From: Aquila chrysaetos chrysaetos
Taxonomy: Eukaryota; Chordata; Aves; Accipitriformes; Accipitridae
Length of the DNA stretch: 64,000 nt
Reading direction: 5' to 3'
Assembly: GCF_900496995.4 (NCBI RefSeq)
Contig: NC_044019.1
Span: forward strand, 8,095,501-8,159,500
This document shows, piece after piece, positions 50,801 through 58,900 of the stretch. The position numbers and the translations under genes were made by a program. Below the pieces are notes generated by a model that was not told the origin of the DNA, did not search any database, and saw only the letters and a list, made by a program, of their open reading frames with translations. Position 1 is the stretch's first letter. The number at the start of each line of letters is the position of its first letter.

Positions 50801-51269
50801 TTATCAGTACAAAGGATATTCCTCCCAGGCGCTGTGTCCCATTCCCATTTCATGATGATAAAGCTGATGGCATCTAAACTGCTGCTGCTTAGGCTCTTTT
50901 ACCTGCTTTAGCTTCATTCCTCTAGTTCCACGTGGACTTGTGTGCTGCTGCCGAGCTGTAAATCTTGCAATGTCACATCAGCACAGGCTCAGCATCTGTC
51001 TACCTTCTGCAGTGATGCTGAGCCTGCCTGCCTGGGACAACCTGTCCTGCTGGGGAACAGAGTCAGCATCTTGCTGGCTTTCCCAGGGAAGCTGATATAT
51101 GACAGTTCCCATAACTTTTCCCCTATTTTGCCACTCTTAAATGTGCAACACCACACCTGTGCTCTTGCTGTGAACAGAGCAAACTATGTGCTGGACTAAG
51201 ACCGGATCATGGCTCATAGATCAAGGGAAGCTATCCCTGCTGCCTGCCTGGGAATACCACACCCAGTGT

Positions 51270-51640
51270 TAAACCCCGTGTTCAAGAAGAGGGATGTGGG
51301 AGAGGGACCACAAAAGGGAGACCAAGATGGTCATGGGGCTGAGCACACAACCTACAAGGAGTGTTTGTGGGAGCTGGGCTGGTTTTGTCTGGTGAAGAGG
51401 AGAAGGGTGATCTAACAGCAGCCCACAACTGCTTGAAGGACAGTTTTGCTGGCAGCGGAGCCAAATTCTTCCCAGCAATAGCAGACAAGATAGTGAGGGC
51501 CAATGGCCACATATACAGTTTCAGAGATGCAGGCTGGGCATTAGGAAAACATCTTCTCTGAGAGGGTGGTGCAGCCCTTCATCAGATCACCAGAGGGGTG
51601 GAAGGTCTCCATCCTTGTAGGTTGTCAAGACCTTGACACG
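51270..51640 (+). repeat. Old CR1 LINE 3' fragment
   Basis: Diverged but ordered CR1 landmarks: acctacaaggagtgtttgtg, gagctgggctggttttgtct, gtgaagaggagaagggtgat, and later aggctgggcattaggaaaac with ctctgagagggtggtgcag. Translation gives YKECLWELGWFCLVKRRR, the decayed ORF2 C-terminus. Confidence 0.85.
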
Positions 51641-52620
51641 TCTGACTTGCTCTGCTGCCAAAGATAGTCCAGCTCCAAGTGTCAGTTCGGCCCAAAGTCC
51701 TCTAGACACCCCTGCTGCTGTGACACCCTGCATGGCATGCTGAAATTGCCTTGTGCAGGGGAATTCTCGATGCACCAGCACCCTCTGTCCCTCAGATTGC
51801 TTCATCCTGTACTGAATAATGGGAAACACAAATTCCTGTTAAGTGCAGCTGACTTTCTCAGCTAGAGTCAAATCAGAAGGACCTCTTTTTCTGCATCATC
51901 TACTTAAAAATACCTTTCTCCAAGTTTCATATCTACATTGTCCCATCCTGCTCCTGTTCCTAGCCTGCAGCTTCGGTTTGATTCATAGGGGAAGTTAAAG
52001 GAAAATCATTACAAAGAAGTTCATCAGGAGCAGCAGTTCTTGGAACTGCCATTTCTACCTTGGCAGCCTGTGGGGCTGGCAGCCACAGGGACTGTGCTCA
52101 ACTGCTTTGGCAAAGGACGGGGCCCATCTCTGCAGGAGAGATGGGTGCTGCTGCCTGTCGTGGAGGTGTGGGAATGTGGCTCTGCCTTTCCCACAGCTGG
52201 TGCTGCCACACTGACACACAGTCCAGACCCACTAACTCCCCTCTCCTCTGCATGCTGAACACAGCCAGGGCATGATGCATGGGATGTTTGTGCCAGGGCA
52301 AGTGGGGTCTGAAAGCTCAGAGGTGAGCAGGATGGAGGTGCCTGTGTGTTTGTAAGGGGTGAGGGCTGTCTGGACACAGCCCTTTGCTTTCTCTGGTGTG
52401 GTCTGCCCGGACCTGCCCTCTGCTCCATGGCACCATCGCTCTCTCTGGCCCCAGCCACAGAGGACAGGGCAGGCTGGTACACAGGAGATGTGCACAGCCT
52501 GGGTAGGACAGGCTGGAGCATCGGTCCAGCCAGGACAGCACTATGGCAGAGCAGGGGGGTCCATGCCTTCACCCACCCTCGGCACCAGCGGCACCACCAG
52601 GGCCAGGTCTGGGGGACACC

Positions 52621-52848
52621 AAGCCATGACGGGTGAGAGGGCCCAGGAAGAGGGTTGTCCCAGCAGCACGGCATTCAATCTGTGCAGGCTGGAGGGCTGC
52701 CAGCAGTATGGGTCTATGGCCAGAGAAGGAACTTGCCACTGCTAGAAGCAGAAGTGAAAGGCAGGCAGAAGTGAAAGCAGAGGCTAGAGCTGCTTCCCAT
52801 GCAGTTCCCCTCTCTGCAGAGTGCCCCTGAGCACCCAGAAGCACGGCC
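52621..52848 (+). promoter_or_regulatory. THEMIS2: THEMIS2 5' UTR and promoter-proximal region (inferred)
   Basis: Sequence immediately upstream of the THEMIS2 start. It has no CpG island, unlike PPP1R8, which suits a leukocyte-restricted gene. No clear TATA box is visible and the transcription start is not placed. Confidence 0.35.
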
Positions 52849-52942
52849 ATGGAGCCTCTCTCCTTCCAGGAATACATCTGCTCCCTGGACCCAGCCACCT
52901 TGCCCCGCATCCTTAGGATTTGCTCCGGTGTCTACTTCCAAG
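52849..52942 (+). CDS. THEMIS2: THEMIS2 exon 1
   Basis: Starts at the ATG in ggccATGG and reads [20 protein letters not shown] then [11 protein letters not shown]. The donor is gtgagt after one base of a glycine codon. Confidence 0.93.
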
Positions 52943-55900
52943 GTGAGTGCTGGGCGCCCACTGCCTCCAAAGGGTGCCCCAAGGCTGTGCCACCTCCCCC
53001 CACCCTGCCACTGCAGGCCAGGCTCCCTTCTCCTGCCCTGAAGATGGCTGGTCCCCTGCCCCCAGGGTGCTGATGCCCAGGGAGAGGCACAGGTCCTCAT
53101 GCCACCACCAGACACTGGTGCCTACAGCACAGCTTTTTGCAAAAAACTTTCTCCTCTACACCCAGCTGAGTGCCCCAGTGCATTCAGTCGTGCTGCTAGG
53201 CGAGCGGTGGAGCACCAAAACCCATCCAAGTTGGTCCTCCGCTTCATGTACAGCTCTCGTCCCAGGCAGTGAATTACCCACTGGCGGTGGATCTGGCAGG
53301 AATGGAGCCACATTCTTGGTCACTGGAGGAAAGTGGGACAGCATTGCCCCTGGCCCTGGTGCGAGGAGTCCAGCAAGGGCACAGGGAAGCTGCCTGGTCT
53401 GAGCCCTCTGCTTCCTCCCTGGTCATGTCCCTGGAGACATCTTAGGTCGAGGAGAAGCCTTGACCAACATGTCTTCCTCAGCTGGTGGCAGCGTTGGTGG
53501 TGAAAGAGAACCAGAAATTAGCAAATGCTTTTGCTACATTTGGGGGCTTCCAAAAATGCTGGGAATGCACAGTGGGCTCCTGGCAACACCAATGTGGCCA
53601 TTACCATCAAGACTTGTAGGATTTGTAGCATTTGTTTAGGTTACACTGAATTCTGAAGAGCAGCAGTGGTTGGGGTGGTCTCACTCTGCTTCTCTGTAGC
53701 TCAGTTGGGGTGCATGTTTAGCTTTCCCAAAGACTTCTGGTGGCTTTGATAACACCTTAACGTTGCTAAATGAGTAAAAATGCTGCTGTTGAAACAGCAG
53801 CAGTCAATTTGTTTCGCAGTTGCTGGTAGTCACGGTGAGGTAGCTGGTGCTTTCTGCTTCGCGCAGCAGGGCGTTTGTCATGAGTTCATCCCAGGGAGGG
53901 GAGAATTTTGGGGCTGCACAGAAGGTTTGGTAGCAGCTCAATGAATGCAGAGATTTAAGGGCAGAAGGGGGTATTGCTTGGGTTGGAGGGTATTGTGATG
54001 TGGTAGCATAGCCTGAGGAGCTCCTGCTCCAGGAAAGGCTCTGGCTCCAGGTAAGGCACATCTACCCCTGTCCCTTTGCAGCGTGATCAAGCACTGAATC
54101 TTTCCTGCTGCATTTCTCATCTGAGTTACATTGGTTCAGCCTCCATCCATTCACATTGTGCTCTTCCGCACTGTTCTTCTCCCCTGTTATGACCCCTGCA
54201 CCGTTACCAGCACTGGAAGCTTTCCAGGACATGGGCTGTACAAGCTTCCAGGTATTCTGATTCCTTAGAAATAAGCATCAGCCCAACAAAGACCCCTCAG
54301 CCAACCTCCTGGTTGCGTCTTCCCTTGGCTGGTGGTGAACAGTGCTGGACCTTGCAGACAGATCAGAGTGCATTGGGAATCGGTCAGTGTTGCACCTTGC
54401 AGATGTACCATCCTGCACTGATGCTATTTCTTGAACACTTCTGGATTTCCTGCCATTACTGAAGATCTTACTACTTCTAGCTTTTTGCTAGCAAAAATTT
54501 GGGTGGGTCCCCAAGATGTTAAACAAAACTGCTGCTGGTCTCGGCCCCTTCACAGGCTCCTCTCCCAGCCACTCACTCCTCACATCCTCTGCGTTCTTGA
54601 TCCTGCTTTATGTTGCAAAACCAATCTGGCTTGGTACTGCAGTGGAGCTTTGGGGTCCTGCGCAGGGCATCCACAGCCACATGTGTCTATGTGTCTTGCT
54701 GCCAGCCAAGGGGGCCAGCCATGGCACGTGTGCATGGAGTTAACCGGGTCTCTGCACCCACGATGTGAGGCATCTCCGTGCTCTGGGCAGTGCAGCCTGG
54801 CTGTGTGTTTCCTCCCTTTTCGGACCATGCCCTCGATGTTGTCACAGCGTGATGGGGCACGGGAGGGCTGGAGGAGGGGGACTGGGGCTTACACAACACG
54901 CAGTACTTTATGAAACTTCCTAGCTTTCATCCACCTTTTCCTGTGGTGTATTTTTTCACATTTCCACTTTGAGGTTCCCCCTACTCACAGGAGACAGACA
55001 CTCTTCCCACCAGTCTCCCCCTGCTGCTCCCACCTGCACTCCACAGGTGAGCGGTGGTCAGTGGTGCAGCAGTGCCTGCAGCAGCGTCCGTCTCTCTGTG
55101 GCTCGGGTGGCAATATCCAGCCCATCTCCGACGGCGTGTCCAGCCTTGGCTCCATCTGTCCTGCCCTGACCAACCGGGGCGGCCGTGTGTGCCAGGGCCC
55201 TAAACCAACGTGCTCCCACCGTGGCCAAAGGCACCAGCTCGCCCTGCCCACTGGATGAATCTGTGCCAGTCCCACCTCTGCCCACTGCTAAGACCATGAG
55301 CCAGCTCTGCCCTTCCCTAAACAGCTGCCCTCCTTCCCCCGCACCCTCCACCCCCATTCCATGGCCCCCTTCTGCAGTCCCAGGGTCAGGGGTCCCCTTG
55401 GCCCCACCACAGCCACAGGGACTGGGGCTCCCTCAGGGACATCCATGCACCCATGAGTGCCAGGACGCCCGGGCTTGGCTTACATCCCAGAAAGGACAAA
55501 GCCTGTGGCCAGGGCCAGACCCCACTGCCCTGGGGGACCTCATCACAGCTGGCCAAGCAGAGGGGCCCCCACTGTGTAACTGGTATTTGTTAATGGCACA
55601 TACCATGACTACCTGTGATGGAAATCACTAAATCACCGTGGTGGCAGGGACCTCGAGAGATCATCCAGGCCAACGCCCAGCTCAAGCAGGGTCAGCAGGA
55701 GCTGGTTGCTCAGCACTTTGTCCAGCTGGGTTTTGAATACCTCCAGTGTCGGAAACTCTACAACCTCTCTGGGCAACCTGCTCCAGTGCTTGACCACCAC
55801 CACAGTTAAAAAAATGTTTTCTTATTGTTGTGGTTTAACCCCAGCCAGCAACTAAGCACCACGCAGCCGCTCGCTCATTCTCCCCCACCCAGTGGGATGG

Positions 55901-58900
55901 GGGAGAGAATTGGGAAAAAAGTAAAACTCGTGGGTTGAGATAAGAACAGTTTAATAGAACAGAAAAGAAGAAAATAATAATTATAATAATAATAACAATA
56001 ATAAAAATAAAGGGATTGGAATATACAAAACAAGTGATGCACAATACAATTGCTCACCACTCACCGACTGATGCCCAGTTAGTTCCAGAGCAGCGATCTG
56101 CCCCCAGGCCAACTCCCCCCAGTTTATATATGAGATGTGACATCACATGGTATGGAATACCCCGTTGGCCACTTTGGGTCAGCTGCCCTGGCTGTGTCCC
56201 CTCCCAACTTCTTGTGCCCCTCCAGCCTTCTTGCTGGTTGGGCATGAGAACCTGAAAAATCCTTGACTTTAGACTAAATATTACTTAGCAACAACTGAAA
56301 ACATAAGCGTGTTATCAACATTATTCTCATGCTAAATCCAAAATGTAACACGAGACCAGCTACCAGAAAGAAAATTAACTCTATCCCAGCCAAAATCAAG
56401 ACACTTAAGTTCAGAGGAAGTTTCAAGTGTTTCCTTTTGTGCCCATGGCCTCTTGTCTTGTCGCTGGGCACCACTGAGAGGAGCCTGGCTCTGTTCTCTT
56501 TGCACCCTCAGGTATTTATAGACATTAATAAGGTCCCCCTGAGCCTTCTTTTCTCCAGGCTGAACAGTCCCAGCTCTCTCAGCCTTTTCTCCTTTAACCA
56601 TCCTTGTGGCCCTTTGTTGGACTCTCTCCAGTATGTCCATGTCTCTCTCGTACTGGGGAGCCCAGCACTGGACACAGCACTCCAGTTGTGGTCTCACCAG
56701 TGCTGAGCAGAGGGCCACACTGACTGGCCTCCAACTAGTCTTCATGCTGTTGATCACCACCCTCTAGGCCCAGCTGTTCAGCCAGGTTTCAGTCCACTTC
56801 AGTGTCTGCTCATCCCACCATTCTTCATTATCTTCTCTATGAGGATGTGATGGGAGATATAGTGCCAAGAATTTGAAGTCAAGGTAAACAATACCCACTG
56901 CTCTCCCCTCGTCCATCAAGCCAGTCAGCTCATTGTAGAAGGTGATCAGGTTGGATAAGCATGGTTTCCCCTTTGTAAATCCATACTGAATAATCCCAAT
57001 CACCTTTTCGTCCTTTATGTGTCTGGTAATGGTTTCCAGAATTAGGTGCTCCATCACCTTCCCAGGTTTGAGGGGAGCGTGACTGGCCTGTAGGTCCCTC
57101 TCTTGCCTGTCTTGAAGAAAGAATTGACATTTGCTTTTTTCCGCAGGCTTCAGGAACCCCTCTCGATTGCCCATAACCTCTCAAAGATAATAGAGAGTGG
57201 CCTCACAAAGTCAGCACACATGGGTGCATCCCAACAGGCCCCACGGACTTAAGTATGTCCACTCTGTTTAGTGCTCCCTTACCTGGTCCTCCTCCACCAA
57301 GGGCAGGTCTTCCTTACTCCAGACTTTTCCCCTGGTCTTGGGGGAGTCCTGAAGGCTGGTCATACCTGTAAAGACTGAGGCCAAGAAGGCATTGAGCACA
57401 TCAGCCTTTGATGCGTCCTTTGTCACCAGGTCCCCTGCCCCATTCAGCAGCAGACCCACGTTGTCCCCAGTCCTTTTGCTGTTGATGTACTTGTAGAAGC
57501 CTTTCTTGTTGCCCATCACATCCCTCGACAGATTCAGCTTCAGGCAGGCTTTGGCTTTTCTAACTACATCCCTGCATGCTAGACCATGTCTCTCTGCTAC
57601 TTCTGGGCCACCTGCCCTTGCTGTCACTGCTTGTGCACCTCCTTCTTATGTCTGAGTCCATTCAGGAGCTCCCGAGTGTGGGACAGGAGCGCCAATCATC
57701 TGCAGGTATTCTGAGGAAGCAGTAAAGGACAGCTTACAGAGGGTGGTGAGGCACTGGAACAGGTTGCCCAGGGAAGTTGTGGATGCCCGATCACTGGAAG
57801 TGTTCAAGGCCAGGTTCAACAGGACTTGGAGCAACCTGATCTAGTGAAAGATATCCCTGCCCACGGTGGAAGGGTTGGACCAGATGATCTTTAAAGGTCC
57901 TTTCCAACCCAAAGCATTCTATGAAATGCCGGTAGAGGTATTTTCTTTGAGGAAATTCCCTCCTCCCCCTGCAGGGTCCGTGTACGAGATCTCGGGCAAC
58001 GAATGCTGCTTGTCGACGGGTGACCTGCTGAAAGTCATGGCCGTGGTGCTGCAGAAGGTTGTTTGTGAGGACACAGAGACAGGGCAGACAACGGAGCTGC
58101 CACCGACGTTTAAGGGTGAGTGGGGCTGCCCTGCCCCAGCCCGCACCCCATGGGCGCCCTCCTCCCCGGGAAGACCTTCACGGCCCCCGTGGGCTCAGCC
58201 TCATTGTCCCACAGGTCTTTTCCAGCCTGCCCCAGCCCGGGGGCCGTACCAGACACTGCGGGGACACTTCCCGGAGGGTGGCAGGCAGCATGGCCTGACG
58301 TTGCACCAGGCGCTGGGGCGGTGGGACGGGCGGCTACAGCCCCTGCTGTGCCCTGCCGTCGGCCCGCACGCCCTGCTCCTGCGCCCCGTCTACGAGGTGC
58401 ACGCCGCCATGCACCGTGAGTGCGGATGGGGCAGGCGGGGTGCCGCAGGGTCAGGGCAGGGATGCTGTGGGGTCGGGCTTGGTGCGCTGGGGGGTCGGGG
58501 CCGTGGGGTCAGGGCAGGGATGCTGTGGGGTAGGGATGAGGGTGCTGCAGGGTCGGGAGCCTACAGCACTTTGGTGCCGGGACCCCGATGCGCATGGTGT
58601 GGGTGGCTGCAGGTGCAGGGGGGGGGGGGGGGGGGGGGGCTGTGAGGGGCTGAGCGCGGGGTCAGGGCAGCTCTGCCCCCGCAGTGCGCCGGGACGTGGT
58701 GAAGATCCCCTCCACGCTGGAGGTGGACGTGGAGGACGTCACGGAGGAAGCGCAGCACATCCACTTCGCCCGGCCGCTGCTGCTGAGCGAGGTGCTGGGG
58801 ATGGAGGACGTGCTGCCGGCCCGGGCCGAGATCCTGGAGGGTCCGGCCGGCCCTGCTGTCTTCAAGAGCGCCTGGGTGCCGCGGCTGCAGCGTGGGCAGC

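Larger units (their letters stand above)
43601..52620. other. Intergenic region between PPP1R8 and THEMIS2
   Basis: About 9 kb with no recognisable exon on either strand. A CR1 fragment lies at 51270-51640 and a T/G homopolymer stretch at 47870-47892. Base composition climbs gradually toward THEMIS2, which produces longer chance frames from about 49 kb on. An AATAAA occurs at 44477-44482 with no gene attached that I can see. Confidence 0.6.
52943..57974 (+). other. THEMIS2: THEMIS2 intron 1
   Basis: A 5-kb GC-rich intron. Its distal half, from 55.6 kb, is almost entirely transposable elements (CR1, solo LTR, CR1, CR1 in opposing orientations). The proximal half, 53.0-55.6 kb, shows no exon or repeat I can name despite many long chance frames. 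Confidence 0.7.

Noticed and set aside
52359-53402. Several 100-150 codon frames around THEMIS2 exon 1
   Set aside because: They read through exon 1, its donor and intron in other frames, without homology to anything I recognise.
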